Notes: generated by a model from the sequence alone, not told the origin. A stretch of DNA of 64,000 bases from Sphingobacterium sp. ML3W (GCF_000747525.1 NZ_CP009278.1:4774001-4838000), one strand, 5' to 3'. Shown: positions 26,536-36,813, counted from the stretch's first letter. Made by a program: numbers and translations.

Positions 26536-29500
26536 TTAAAAATCAATATTCACCCCCACATTATATTGTCTCGGGACAGGGTAACCAGCGGATGCATCCC
26601 GCCCTACAGAAGTCACATTCTCTGGATTGGGACCACTATATTTAGAAAAAGTCATGATATTATCAGCAGATACATAAATCCGAAGTCTTTCTAAACCCAT
26701 GCGTTGCGCTGCTTTTTTGGTAAACATATAGGATAAAGCAATATTATTGATTTTAAAGTAGCTACCGTCCTCTGCCCATAGATCCTGATCAAATCGGAAA
26801 GGGCGGATGTTTCCGAATCTTCCATAGTCATAAGCATAAGGGTATTTCGCTACATCGCCAGGTTTTCTCCACATATCGATATCTTCCAATGGGACTGTTG
26901 CTTTTGTTCCAAACGGATCCCCCATCAATCCTAAACGTTCTGCCAGAGCGTTATTCAAGATTGTTCTTTTAGCTGTATAAGATCCATACATATTCAATCC
27001 AAACGTTCCAATAGTTTCATGCGCATAATTCAGATTAAACTGCATCCCTCCTGTAAATAATGGTTGTGAATTACCCGTTCTAGCGAAATCATTATCATTT
27101 AAGATATAATTACCATCCAGATCGGCAAAGATTGGATCTCCTGCTTTAAATTCTGTTCCATTATCCATACGGTAACGACGCCCGGTCACTGGATCAACAG
27201 GTACATCAGCATCCGTACTGTAGACGCCTCTATTTAATAGCATATAATTTGACATCGTAGGCGTTCCCACACGATAAACTATCATTTGTGAATACTTATT
27301 ATCAGAATCACTCTCCCAACGCACGAACTGTCCTCCATAATGACTCGGCAGCTTCAATAAAACATCTTGATTATAGGCTCCATTAAAACCAACAGACATC
27401 GTCAATGGTCCCTGCGTTAGGGGTCTAATCATCACAGATAGTTCATGACCATAATTGGCAATTGCAGCTGTATTACTATTTATTTTATCAAATCCCAGCG
27501 AAGAAGAGAGTTTCTCTTCAAACAGCAGGTTGTCCACTTTTTTGTAGTAGGTATCATATGTCACTTCAAGTTTATTTTTGAAAAAGCCTAAATCCAATCC
27601 TACATTATACTGTGAGGTTGTCGTTGGCTTTAAGTTGGGATTGGGAATTTGTTCGTAATTAATTCCAATTCCGATTTGGTCATTATAGCGACCTGTGATA
27701 TCATATTTTCCATACACCCGTTCCAACGTACTATTGGGCATGACATTAATCCCCCAACTCGTCCTAATCGACAAGAGGTTGATCCAATCGATATCCTTAA
27801 TAAACTCTTCATGAAAGGCATTCCAACGCAAACCCACTGCAGGATTTTTTGTAAATAAATTGCCAAATCCATTTTGCGAGGAACCATCCATCCGGTAGGA
27901 TAAATCGATTACATACTTTTTCATGTAATCATAAGATCCTGATAGGGCAAAAGATATCGCTTTTTCTCTACCAAAACCGCGTCTTAATATACCACCACCT
28001 CTAGAGAAATATCCATCAAAACCTAGTGGTCCTTCAAACTGATCATTGGGAGTCCTAGCCTGTTTAGTGGCACCAGATTGTTTTTCTAACGTCCGTATCT
28101 CATTAAATAAGTTGAAGAAAATATTATGTTTTTCTTTAAATGAATGACTATAGGTAATCGAATTCCGATTGTACAAGCTATTATATTGACCATTGAAAGA
28201 ATATACCTGTGCAAATTGATTATTAGCAGCTGCAGGCGTAAATGTATCCTCATTATCAGCAGTTGACTCGTAGCTAAAACTAGTGGTCGCTCTTAGTCCA
28301 GCAAGAAACTCATAAGAGGCCTCAATAAATGGCTTAATAGATTTTGATGAATTACTATTCCGCGTGTTTAAGGCTGAATTGAAACTGGAAGACGCGAGGT
28401 AAAAAGAAGGTCCTGGTAATAAGGTCGAAGTCATCCCCCCATCCGCTACACCGGTTTGCAAAATACCAAGTCCATCACCTTTACTTTTAGTACCTAAGGA
28501 ACCGTTTATTTGAGCAATAAATTTGAATCGGTCGTTTGGATGATATTCAAAACGCATGTTGGCCAAATAACGATCAAATCCTGTATTCTTAATAATTCCA
28601 TTCTCATTGTAATAATTTAAATTGGCTTTATAGTTGAGTTTTTGATTCCCGCCATCAATGGCAACGTTATGCGTCTGATTATAGGTGGTAGCATAATAAA
28701 GATCTTGCCAATTGGTAGAATTGTTATAATAAGCATTTAAACTGTCAGACAAAAAATAAGTTTCCGATATACGATCGATGTCGAATTGACTCATCGCATT
28801 TCCATAGATTTGCTGCAATTTAAGTCTACGTTCTAAGTTACCTCCTAAGGTTTCTCTTAATTTTGGAGGTGTCTTTAAAAAGAAGTTTCCAGTATAACGG
28901 ACCCGTGGAACTTCCGAATTCCCTCTTTTAGTCGTTATAATGATGACTCCATAGGCTGCCAAAGACCCATATAAAGAGGTCGCTTGCGCATCTTTCAATA
29001 CCTCTATACTTTCAACATCCTCTGGTGGGATCAAGGATAGCGGACTGATTCCTGGCCCTTGTTGCGAAAGTCCCAGTTCGCTCGCACGATCTGCATCCAT
29101 CGGTACTCCATCAATGACATATAACGGTGAAGTTGGCGACAGAAAAGATTGGTCTCCAGACCCGGATACACTTAAGGTAGATAAACCCCTGATCTGTGTT
29201 GACCCCCTAAAACCAGGCGCACCAGTATTGACTTGGATATTTAAGCCCGGTACTTTACCTTGCAATAAACTCTCGACATTTGCCGCCGGTACATCTTGAA
29301 TATCTTTACCACTAATCTTTGTGGATGCACCAGTTGCAGTTTCACGTGCTCTAGCAACATAACCACGTACAACAACCTCATCCATTTGATTGTTAAGGTC
29401 TTTTAGTTTAACAGTCAAATTCTTATCATTACGGATAGTTACTGTCACATTATCATATCCCATCATCCTAAAGGAAATATTGGTTCCTGTTGCGGCAGTC

Positions 29501-29688
29501 AAACTAAAGATACCACTCGCATTCGAGGAAGTCACTTTTTGCCCGTACCTAATGGTCACACCGGCTATTGGCTTACCACTGGTATCCACCACCTTTCCAT
29601 CTATTGTTACTGTTTGTGCAAACAATTGAATCGTCAGCAACATACAGATCAAAAATGGTATTAATTTATAAAGTCGTTCTAAACGCAT
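26536..29688 (-). CDS. SusC/RagA-family TonB-dependent receptor
   Basis: This 1050-residue outer-membrane transporter has a signal peptide ending in LFAQ. A carboxypeptidase-D-regulatory-like domain follows at about residues 24-105 (VTIDGKVVDTSGKPIAGVTI). The connector MDEVVVRGY and the plug come next, with VYVIDGVPM-like and VLKDAQATSLYGSLAAYG signatures. A 22-stranded barrel ends in an aromatic residue (VGVNIDF). The plug has a long insertion around the VIDG loop. It pairs with the SusD at 24979. The ATG at 29688 was preferred over 29700, leaving 12 bp to the DUF5007-like gene. Substrate is unknown; the locus has no enzymes to suggest one. Confidence 0.95.
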   Translation of the reverse strand: MRLERLYKLIPFLICMLLTIQLFAQTVTIDGKVVDTSGKPIAGVTIRYGQKVTSSNASGIFSLTAATGTNISFRMMGYDNVTVTIRNDKNLTVKLKDLNNQMDEVVVRGYVARARETATGASTKISGKDIQDVPAANVESLLQGKVPGLNIQVNTGAPGFRGSTQIRGLSTLSVSGSGDQSFLSPTSPLYVIDGVPMDADRASELGLSQQGPGISPLSLIPPEDVESIEVLKDAQATSLYGSLAAYGVIIITTKRGNSEVPRVRYTGNFFLKTPPKLRETLGGNLERRLKLQQIYGNAMSQFDIDRISETYFLSDSLNAYYNNSTNWQDLYYATTYNQTHNVAIDGGNQKLNYKANLNYYNENGIIKNTGFDRYLANMRFEYHPNDRFKFIAQINGSLGTKSKGDGLGILQTGVADGGMTSTLLPGPSFYLASSSFNSALNTRNSNSSKSIKPFIEASYEFLAGLRATTSFSYESTADNEDTFTPAAANNQFAQVYSFNGQYNSLYNRNSITYSHSFKEKHNIFFNLFNEIRTLEKQSGATKQARTPNDQFEGPLGFDGYFSRGGGILRRGFGREKAISFALSGSYDYMKKYVIDLSYRMDGSSQNGFGNLFTKNPAVGLRWNAFHEEFIKDIDWINLLSIRTSWGINVMPNSTLERVYGKYDITGRYNDQIGIGINYEQIPNPNLKPTTTSQYNVGLDLGFFKNKLEVTYDTYYKKVDNLLFEEKLSSSLGFDKINSNTAAIANYGHELSVMIRPLTQGPLTMSVGFNGAYNQDVLLKLPSHYGGQFVRWESDSDNKYSQMIVYRVGTPTMSNYMLLNRGVYSTDADVPVDPVTGRRYRMDNGTEFKAGDPIFADLDGNYILNDNDFARTGNSQPLFTGGMQFNLNYAHETIGTFGLNMYGSYTAKRTILNNALAERLGLMGDPFGTKATVPLEDIDMWRKPGDVAKYPYAYDYGRFGNIRPFRFDQDLWAEDGSYFKINNIALSYMFTKKAAQRMGLERLRIYVSADNIMTFSKYSGPNPENVTSVGRDASAGYPVPRQYNVGVNIDF

Positions 29689-29700
29689 AACAATATTCAT

Positions 29701-30810
29701 TTATTCGTTATCAAATTTTGGATTCTCTCTCTTGAAGTGGAAAACCACTTCCCAATCTCCTTGGGTTAAAATTTTAAAGTTTAACCCAAATCTTGAAGTC
29801 GACAAAAACCCACCAAAGCCTATTCTAGAATAACCAAATTCAACCTTAGCATTATCAGAACTTGTATAAGGAGTGGGATAATTTGTCAACGGGATCGGAT
29901 ATGCTACGTCATATTGCACATACTCGCTCGTTCTGACACGATTAAATCCATGTACTAATTCATCCCATTTTGTTTCATTAAAATTATCGGGGTTAATGGG
30001 TTTATTATCTTTATCCAAAAAAACAAAGCGTAAATTATGCCCATTCCCACCTTCAAAACGTCTGATATAAACCACTAGGTCTTTATTCACATCATCTGTC
30101 TTCAACTGTTCATCAGAACCTGCTCCTACGATATTATCCATAAAAGAGGGCCTGATATAATCTCTTTTCTTAGGATTTTTAGGGTCACTTGGATCTGGGG
30201 CCTCAAGGCCATTGTAAGGATTTATATCGGTTGAAGGTTCGTAATCGCGAACCCGCCACGGAATAATTTGAAAATCCTTAATGATGGTATTTCCTCCAGT
30301 ATTGGAAATCTTTACATCAAAATATCGGATATCTTGAACCAAATCAATACTATCTGCTGAGCGAGGTGTGACCAGATCATCTGTTGACGTATTCCATAAA
30401 ACAAATAGACCAGTAGAATCGACTTCCATCAAAGGTTTCATCACCAATTCACGTTTAGCCTCTATTTCTTCAAGAGATCTTTCCTTTCCATCATACAATG
30501 CTTTCCAAATAAAAGTAGGTTTCACTTGAAAAAGATCCGTATATGGTTTCCCATCACCATACCTTGGATTAACGATTTCAAAATGCAAAGGAGTTGTCGA
30601 ATGGTCATTGTTAATCGAGCCAAAACGTGTTGTTCTACCCAATACTGGATAAAAGGACTTTGTTTCATAATTAATATTAGGACTCAAAAACTCCTTTTCC
30701 TCCGGTAAATTATATAGTTTTTTACAACTTGTTGCAGCAAAACAGAGCAAAAATATTACCGCTAGACAAGTTGGCCCCTTTATGATTTTATGGGCATTAA
30801 TTCTTTTCAT
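29701..30810 (-). CDS. DUF5007-like lipoprotein
   Basis: This 369-residue lipoprotein has lipobox ATSC followed by KKLYNLPEEKEFLSPN. The remainder is beta-rich, without Cys or catalytic motifs. The start and the FSPVLGRTT-like segment (YPVLGRTTRFGSINND) resemble the family I recall as DUF5007, which occurs in Bacteroidota operons with FAS1 proteins and SusC/SusD. Its role is unknown and a surface accessory or binding role is inferred. It sits between the FAS1-discoidin gene (21 bp) and the second susC (12 bp). Confidence 0.72.
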   Translation of the reverse strand: MKRINAHKIIKGPTCLAVIFLLCFAATSCKKLYNLPEEKEFLSPNINYETKSFYPVLGRTTRFGSINNDHSTTPLHFEIVNPRYGDGKPYTDLFQVKPTFIWKALYDGKERSLEEIEAKRELVMKPLMEVDSTGLFVLWNTSTDDLVTPRSADSIDLVQDIRYFDVKISNTGGNTIIKDFQIIPWRVRDYEPSTDINPYNGLEAPDPSDPKNPKKRDYIRPSFMDNIVGAGSDEQLKTDDVNKDLVVYIRRFEGGNGHNLRFVFLDKDNKPINPDNFNETKWDELVHGFNRVRTSEYVQYDVAYPIPLTNYPTPYTSSDNAKVEFGYSRIGFGGFLSTSRFGLNFKILTQGDWEVVFHFKRENPKFDNE

Positions 30811-30831
30811 ATATTTTATCGTTTATAAAGC

Positions 30832-31938
30832 TTACTTGCTTCTATTCATAGTCCAGTCAGCCAATTGAAAATCATTTCCACCATACATACGTGCGATATT
30901 CAAACGATATGTTTTATATCCTTTCGTATTTTTGAATGAGAATACTTTCAACTGAAATCTTTCTTCAAACTCTTGATCACTCAGTTTGTCCAATAAATCC
31001 CATTTCTCAGACTCTTCATTCCACCCCTGCAACGTCCAATCCGTAGGATCACGATCTGCAAGATCATTGGCGGAGGTCAACGTATAGCTATTTGCTGCCA
31101 CTAACTCAGGGAACTCCCATTCAATATAAAACTGTCCAGGACTTGATAAGAAGAATTTAGTTTCTGGGTCGCCATCAAATACATGTTTAGAAGCTTCCAC
31201 CGCATTTGGTCCACCGCTTGTTTCTTTGGATGCGTTAGGTGTTCCGCCAATGGTTTTAAATAAGTTTTCTGGTGGTGGTACATAAATCACTTGGCTAACG
31301 AACTTATTAAAACCAAATACATGATCTGCAGCAAGTACGTGCACAATACCATTATCGGTTTTTACATTGAGGGAGCTTGTTTCAGTCGTTATCCAATTTC
31401 TTTTAAAAACAGATTTACGCGTATCCGAAAAATTCATTGTCATCGGTCCTCCATCAATAAAACCTGAAGAGGTTTGTTTAGCTAAATCAATATGCATAGG
31501 GTATCCATAGCGCACACCGTATGCTTCTTTACCATCTTGATTTGTAATCGAATCACTCGGTATACTACCGCGCAAGATATATTGGCACAATAAGGAGTCC
31601 AGCACTGTTAATTTGACTGAATTTAGGTATTGTGGCGATTTATCAGATAAACTTAACGTGTTGTTTAAGTTTTGTAACGCCATCTGAAAATTCGCATTGG
31701 TCAATGCAAATAGTGTAACAGAACTATCGCGCATTAGCCCTTGTAATTCTATACGATCGATTACTTTTATCAACGAATCATAAACTCCAGGTTTGCTTTT
31801 AAGATAATCATACATATTACCCTTATAGATCGGTTCATTTGGAGTTTTAGCATAATAGCCCTTATCCTTTGAGCAGGAAAAAAAGAAGATTCCTGAAATC
31901 AAAATTAAAAACCAATATTCCAATTTGTTATTTTTCAT
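30832..31938 (-). CDS. Lipoprotein: FAS1 domain plus discoidin-like C-terminus
   Basis: This 368-residue lipoprotein has lipobox FFFSC followed by SKDK. The FAS1 domain is at about residues 40-210 (YKGNMYDYLKSKPGVYDS, VTLFALTNANF, GIVHVLAADHVFG). A discoidin-like module is at about 225-368 (SYTLTSANDLADRDPTDW, YKTYRLNIARMYGGNDFQ). The module is clearly related to the C-termini of the lipoproteins at 18357 and 19430. It lies 12 bp after the first susD and is therefore the cognate accessory protein of the first SusC/SusD pair. Adhesion or glycan binding is inferred. Confidence 0.87.
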   Translation of the reverse strand: MKNNKLEYWFLILISGIFFFSCSKDKGYYAKTPNEPIYKGNMYDYLKSKPGVYDSLIKVIDRIELQGLMRDSSVTLFALTNANFQMALQNLNNTLSLSDKSPQYLNSVKLTVLDSLLCQYILRGSIPSDSITNQDGKEAYGVRYGYPMHIDLAKQTSSGFIDGGPMTMNFSDTRKSVFKRNWITTETSSLNVKTDNGIVHVLAADHVFGFNKFVSQVIYVPPPENLFKTIGGTPNASKETSGGPNAVEASKHVFDGDPETKFFLSSPGQFYIEWEFPELVAANSYTLTSANDLADRDPTDWTLQGWNEESEKWDLLDKLSDQEFEERFQLKVFSFKNTKGYKTYRLNIARMYGGNDFQLADWTMNRSK

Positions 31939-31950
31939 ACGTTAGTTCTT

Positions 31951-33465
31951 TTATTTCCAGTAAGCATTCTGTGTAATAAGTTTATTCTGATCCAGCACAT
32001 CTTTGGCTATAGGCCAATATATACCATCATTTTCAATGAGTTGAGCTAGCTTTGGATTGTCGTGTTTAATTTTTTCACGACGAATCATATCATACCAACG
32101 GTGACCTTCTCCCATCAGCTCCCTTTTACGTTCTAGGAAGATGGCATCAACTAAATCACCATTTGCTGTTTCGCTATAATTTTTCAATCCCCGGCGGCTT
32201 CTAATTTCATTTAATAGATCGATCGCATTGTTCGTTTCTCCTAAAACTGCCAATGCTTCTGCGCGCAACAAAGCGATATCTTCCAACCGAGTCAAGACTG
32301 TCGCGCTGGTAAATATTCTAAAACTCGGGTCAGAGCTTCCTCCTTGAATACATTTGATTTTACTGAAAATGGGATATTTACCATTAAAGTTTCGGAAATA
32401 CACCTCTGTATTTGGATTACCCAAAGTATCAATACTGAATCGTTGATCTTTTTTTTCTATAAAAGTTTTTAAGATATTTTCTTTTGTCATATACAGATCT
32501 GGCGTCGTTTTATTCACAACAGGTGCTGCTAATGTCAATTCTTCAATATGCCCGGTAAAGGATGCTTCCACATGAGACCATATATAACTGAAACCAAAGA
32601 TATGTTCAGGTCTTTTCTCAAAGAAAAATCCATTTCCATCTGTCAACGCAGATGTTGATATATAGAATGATCCAGCTTTATTATAATTCGTCATGACAAA
32701 TTGAGAATACGCTGCAGCATCGGCATAATTTCCCTGCCATGCTGCAAGATGGGTCAACAAAGCATAAGCCGATAGTTTTCTCGCTAAAGCCCCTTGCCAA
32801 CGACCCGATCCTTCATTGTAGTAATTTCCGATCTGTTGCTCATCTCCTGTACTGTAGGAGTAAGGTAAATCTTGAGCTGCTTCAAACATTTCTTTTTCTA
32901 TCCAAGCATATAATTTCAACTTATCTTCTTTTTCTTGATTTTCGAAGCTACCATCATGCGATGAAGTTATCAAAGGAACATCTCCCCATATTAAAACCAT
33001 ATTATAGTAAGCATAAGCTCTCAAGAATCTAATTTGTGCAATGTCTACAACCAAATTATTTTCGGTATAGCGTTTATCTTTTTCTCTTACGTCAGGAGCA
33101 CGCTCTAAAAACAAGTTAGCTGCATTGACAATGGCAAACCATCTTCTCCAATTAGACAAAGCATTTAACGACTCATAATTAGCCTTAAGATCATGATTCA
33201 TGATGGCTTTCAGATCTTGTCGATTTGGACTTTCATAATCTCCAGACCGGACCTCACCATAAAGCCAATAGGCATTATGATCATTCAATGCAGCTTTTGT
33301 TAAGCCATATACGCCTATTAGTGCGGCTCTAGTATCTTCGAGCGAATTCCACATATTCTCTTCTTTAACTGATCGCGTGGAATCTACATCAAGCATTTTC
33401 TTACAGCCCGAAAAAAGCAGCAAGAAGGTCAACAAGAAGCAATAAAAACTAAGGTATCTTTTCAT
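31951..33465 (-). CDS. SusD/RagB-family nutrient-binding lipoprotein
   Basis: This 504-residue lipoprotein has lipobox LFSGC followed by KKMLDVDSTRSVKEENMW. The family segments are present: AALIGVYGL near the N-terminus, IRFLRAYAYYNMVLIWGDVPLI, and the C-terminal ALLRAEALAVLGE, LNEIRSRRG and LERKRELMGEGHRWYDMIR. It pairs with the SusC at 33477 (11-bp gap) as the upstream SusC/SusD pair of the operon. Confidence 0.95.
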   Translation of the reverse strand: MKRYLSFYCFLLTFLLLFSGCKKMLDVDSTRSVKEENMWNSLEDTRAALIGVYGLTKAALNDHNAYWLYGEVRSGDYESPNRQDLKAIMNHDLKANYESLNALSNWRRWFAIVNAANLFLERAPDVREKDKRYTENNLVVDIAQIRFLRAYAYYNMVLIWGDVPLITSSHDGSFENQEKEDKLKLYAWIEKEMFEAAQDLPYSYSTGDEQQIGNYYNEGSGRWQGALARKLSAYALLTHLAAWQGNYADAAAYSQFVMTNYNKAGSFYISTSALTDGNGFFFEKRPEHIFGFSYIWSHVEASFTGHIEELTLAAPVVNKTTPDLYMTKENILKTFIEKKDQRFSIDTLGNPNTEVYFRNFNGKYPIFSKIKCIQGGSSDPSFRIFTSATVLTRLEDIALLRAEALAVLGETNNAIDLLNEIRSRRGLKNYSETANGDLVDAIFLERKRELMGEGHRWYDMIRREKIKHDNPKLAQLIENDGIYWPIAKDVLDQNKLITQNAYWK

Positions 33466-33476
33466 ATTTTATAATC

Positions 33477-36416
33477 TTAGAAGTCAAATTTTACACCCAG
33501 CGTATACATGCGAGGGATTCGCATTGTCGCTCCATTATCATAGCCTGTATAATCAATGATTTCAGGATCAACTCCAGAGTACGACGTCAGGGTCAACAGG
33601 TTATTAGCCGAAACGTAAGCATATACATTTTTTATCTTATCCTTATTTCCATTCAACAATTCGGTGAAATTATAGCCCAGTGTTACGGAGCGAAGTTTAA
33701 TAAAAGAAGCGTTCTCCAAAAATAAATCCTGATCAAGTTGGTAAGGCATGACTGTGCTCCATGGGTTATACAAAGGATATTTACTGTAGTCTCCTCTTTT
33801 TTCCCAAAAAGTAATCTCTTTGATTGCATCCAAGTTTCGACTGCCCTCATTATTAATAAAATCAAATCGATTGGCCATCTCTTGATTGATGACTTTTCTA
33901 CCAAGATTAAAATAAAGATTAAAATTGAGGTCCCAATTTCCATAAATCAATCGATTGCTTAAATTTCCAAAAACAGTGGGTAGTTTATGTCCTTGAAGTG
34001 TACGGTCCATATCATCGATGCGATTATCTCCATTCTGATCTTTCCACATCGGGTCACCTGCTTTCATAGCAATACCATTGTAAGTCATACCTAAGGGTAC
34101 TTCAGCATCTGACTGATATAAACCTTCATTGTTCAGCAACCAGTATTGATCGAGTGGCTTACCGACTTGGAGCAAGCTATTTCCAAGAATTAATTGATCC
34201 AATCCATTCGGCAGAGCTTTTAACTTATTTTGATTGTGCGAAATATTAAGTACTGTCGACCAGGTAAAAATATCGCGTTTCACAGGATCTATACCTATTG
34301 TGAAATCAATCCCTGCATTTTGAACATCCATTCCGGGTTGATTGTTCGACTTATAGCCATATTCACTAAAAGCGGGAATCCCTATCATCTGATTTTTCGT
34401 TTGTTTCAAATAAAAATCCACCGAAACAAAAAAATTATTCTTGTAGGTTGCAAAATCAAAACCTAGATTACCTTGATCGGTATATGCCCAAGGCAGATTA
34501 TACCCGACCCAGCCTGATTCATATGGTCGTACTAGTGCCGCCATACCATTATACCCAGCCACTATTTGATTACCCGTATACCCTATTTGAGAAACATAAT
34601 TTGGCCCTTGGGCAACATCATCAAAGGTATTTGGCAATCCTATTCTTCCTAGACTCAGGCGAGCAGCCATATTTTTCACGCGATCACTAGATTGGAAATA
34701 GCTGTTTTTCAGATTCCATTTCGAAGACAATGAAGGTGTAAATAACCAGCGAGAATCTGGTTGCGCATTTGAAGAGCCATCTGTTCGCAACACTAAAGAG
34801 GTCTCCAGTTTTTGATCATAGTCGTAAGTCGCCTTTCCATAAAATGACACCATATTATGCCGCGTACGATCGATAAACTTGAACACCAATTCCCTCGGAA
34901 AAGCTATGGGATTCAAATAATTTTCAAGATTTGAATCATCTTCCAATAGATTTACTTTAATAAAATCATTAACTCCTTTATAAGCATAAGCGTAATTATA
35001 GCGATAGGTATCCCACTGTAACGTATTTCCGACTAGGAGGTTTAAATTGTTTTTTTCATTTATTTTCCAATCGTAATAAATCTTATTTTCAAATAAAGCA
35101 CGTTGATTAAATCCATTATAATTTGAAGCAAAACTATTGTTTTCCATCAATTTACTGTGAAAAAATTGATCTCGATACCCTTCATTATAATCAACCATTC
35201 CTGTTGATAAAAAATGAAGATTTCCAAAGTCTAATTGCAAATTAGCAAAGGCTTGAGCAAGATTTATTTTATTATTATCAAATCCTTTGTTATATAAGGA
35301 TAAATAATCATCATAGATTAATTTATTAGGTGCCAATGGCGCCGATAAATCTGGAAAATAAGCCATTTGAGCAAATCGATCCCTAAGGTTACGGTTTCGA
35401 TTACGGTCTGTACGGTTAATATTAGCTTGCGTAGTGAATGTCATCCATTTTAATGGTTTCATATTCAATCCAAATAAGGCATAATACTTATTCAGTTTTG
35501 TGTGATCGGCAACCCCTTTATCTTGGGATGAACCCGCCATAAATTGAAAATTAGCACGTGGACCACCTCCAGAAAGATTCGTATTGATATTATGTAAAAG
35601 CGCATTATTATAATAAGAATCTGTCCAATCAGATTTACCAAAATAATTTGTGTTCAACGAATCGCTTAGATACAAAGGATAAGAATCACCTTCATCATAC
35701 TGACCATTGGAGCTATATAAATCATAAAATTGCTGTCTGAATTTATTTTCAAAATCACCATTAATAGTTGTTACCTGTGGTTTTTGTGCAAAACCGGTAT
35801 ACATATTCACCGCAATTCTATTCGTTTTATCCGCCTTATACGCTTTCGTTTTGACAACAATCACTCCATGCGCAGCATTAGGACCATAGAGTGCTGTAGC
35901 GGCCACATCTTTCAGTACTTCTATAGACTCAATTAAATCAATATTGATATTGGTCAATAAATTTGTCGCAGGACCGATCCTTTCGAGATCATAGGACTGG
36001 ACGGCATAAGCAAAAGGATGTTCACCAATCATGGGTACCCCATCTATAACGACAAGAGGCTGATTTTGAAACACATCAGACTCGGACAACAATGGTCTTG
36101 AAATTCCTCGGAAGAACATCGGTTGCTTGGTTCCTGGCTCGCCAGAAGATTCATTAATGAACAATCCTGTATTGTTAGCCTTCAGGAATTGCTGCAATGA
36201 GGTTAACGGTAATGTGGATACGGAAGATATGCTTACAGCGTTTATTTCTGACCTTGGGATGCCAAACACTGAATCTAGCTTTACTTCTGCCAAACTCGCC
36301 CCCAAAGAGTCCACAACTTGCTGATTTTCTTGATTTTGAGCTACAACATGTAGGCAGCCAAAAATGCAATTCCATCCTAAAAAAATGATTTTCTTCAAAT
36401 CCTTTCTTAAAATCAT
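33477..36416 (-). CDS. SusC/RagA-family receptor lacking the N-terminal regulatory-like domain
   Basis: From the ATG at 36416 this is a 979-residue receptor (MILRKDLKKIIFLG); ATGs at 36422 and 36458 are alternatives. Unlike the other four SusC proteins here, no carboxypeptidase-D-regulatory-like domain follows the signal peptide. About 60 residues after the signal, the plug already begins (VSTLPLTSLQQFLKANNTGL, FFRGISRPLL, VVIDGVPM, VLKDVAATALYGPNAAHG). The barrel is complete and ends in LGVKFDF. It is the first gene of the operon, so it sets the start of the roughly 18-kb transcript. The 600-bp upstream region holds terminators and repeats but no clear housekeeping promoter. Confidence 0.93.
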   Translation of the reverse strand: MILRKDLKKIIFLGWNCIFGCLHVVAQNQENQQVVDSLGASLAEVKLDSVFGIPRSEINAVSISSVSTLPLTSLQQFLKANNTGLFINESSGEPGTKQPMFFRGISRPLLSESDVFQNQPLVVIDGVPMIGEHPFAYAVQSYDLERIGPATNLLTNINIDLIESIEVLKDVAATALYGPNAAHGVIVVKTKAYKADKTNRIAVNMYTGFAQKPQVTTINGDFENKFRQQFYDLYSSNGQYDEGDSYPLYLSDSLNTNYFGKSDWTDSYYNNALLHNINTNLSGGGPRANFQFMAGSSQDKGVADHTKLNKYYALFGLNMKPLKWMTFTTQANINRTDRNRNRNLRDRFAQMAYFPDLSAPLAPNKLIYDDYLSLYNKGFDNNKINLAQAFANLQLDFGNLHFLSTGMVDYNEGYRDQFFHSKLMENNSFASNYNGFNQRALFENKIYYDWKINEKNNLNLLVGNTLQWDTYRYNYAYAYKGVNDFIKVNLLEDDSNLENYLNPIAFPRELVFKFIDRTRHNMVSFYGKATYDYDQKLETSLVLRTDGSSNAQPDSRWLFTPSLSSKWNLKNSYFQSSDRVKNMAARLSLGRIGLPNTFDDVAQGPNYVSQIGYTGNQIVAGYNGMAALVRPYESGWVGYNLPWAYTDQGNLGFDFATYKNNFFVSVDFYLKQTKNQMIGIPAFSEYGYKSNNQPGMDVQNAGIDFTIGIDPVKRDIFTWSTVLNISHNQNKLKALPNGLDQLILGNSLLQVGKPLDQYWLLNNEGLYQSDAEVPLGMTYNGIAMKAGDPMWKDQNGDNRIDDMDRTLQGHKLPTVFGNLSNRLIYGNWDLNFNLYFNLGRKVINQEMANRFDFINNEGSRNLDAIKEITFWEKRGDYSKYPLYNPWSTVMPYQLDQDLFLENASFIKLRSVTLGYNFTELLNGNKDKIKNVYAYVSANNLLTLTSYSGVDPEIIDYTGYDNGATMRIPRMYTLGVKFDF

Positions 36417-36676
36417 GTACATATTGATGTTAGTTAATTTAGGTAATTGATACTTCAATGGTATATGGTCACAATAATTCCGAAAGAATATTTCGTCATA
36501 TTAAAAATAATATAACATAATATTAATTAATCTTTCAAAAAATAAAGAAAATGTAGCCTACACCGAATTAAATACTTGAATTTTCATAATTAATATATTA
36601 GTTTATAAAACGTTTTAGCAGATTGCAACAAGGAAAGACCTTCTCAAAATCTTCAAAAACTGTTATTTGGTTGTTA

Positions 36677-36813
36677 GTTATACAATTGGTTTATACTACT
36701 TTAAAAAATAGTATATGTAAATATATATAAAAAAAAATATTATCGATCATTTTTTTTTATAATTTTTCAAATGCTAAACTGGTTTATCTACTTTAAAACA
36801 GCAGTTATACAAT
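36677..36813. repeat. Composite short repeats in the operon leader region
   Basis: GTTATACAAT occurs at 36677-36686 and 36804-36813. TGGTTTATACTACTTTAAAA occurs at 36687-36706, and a copy lacking one A occurs at 36780-36798. The two motifs are in opposite order in the two copies. The setting is the very AT-rich region upstream of the first susC, so they are candidate regulator sites. Confidence 0.55.
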
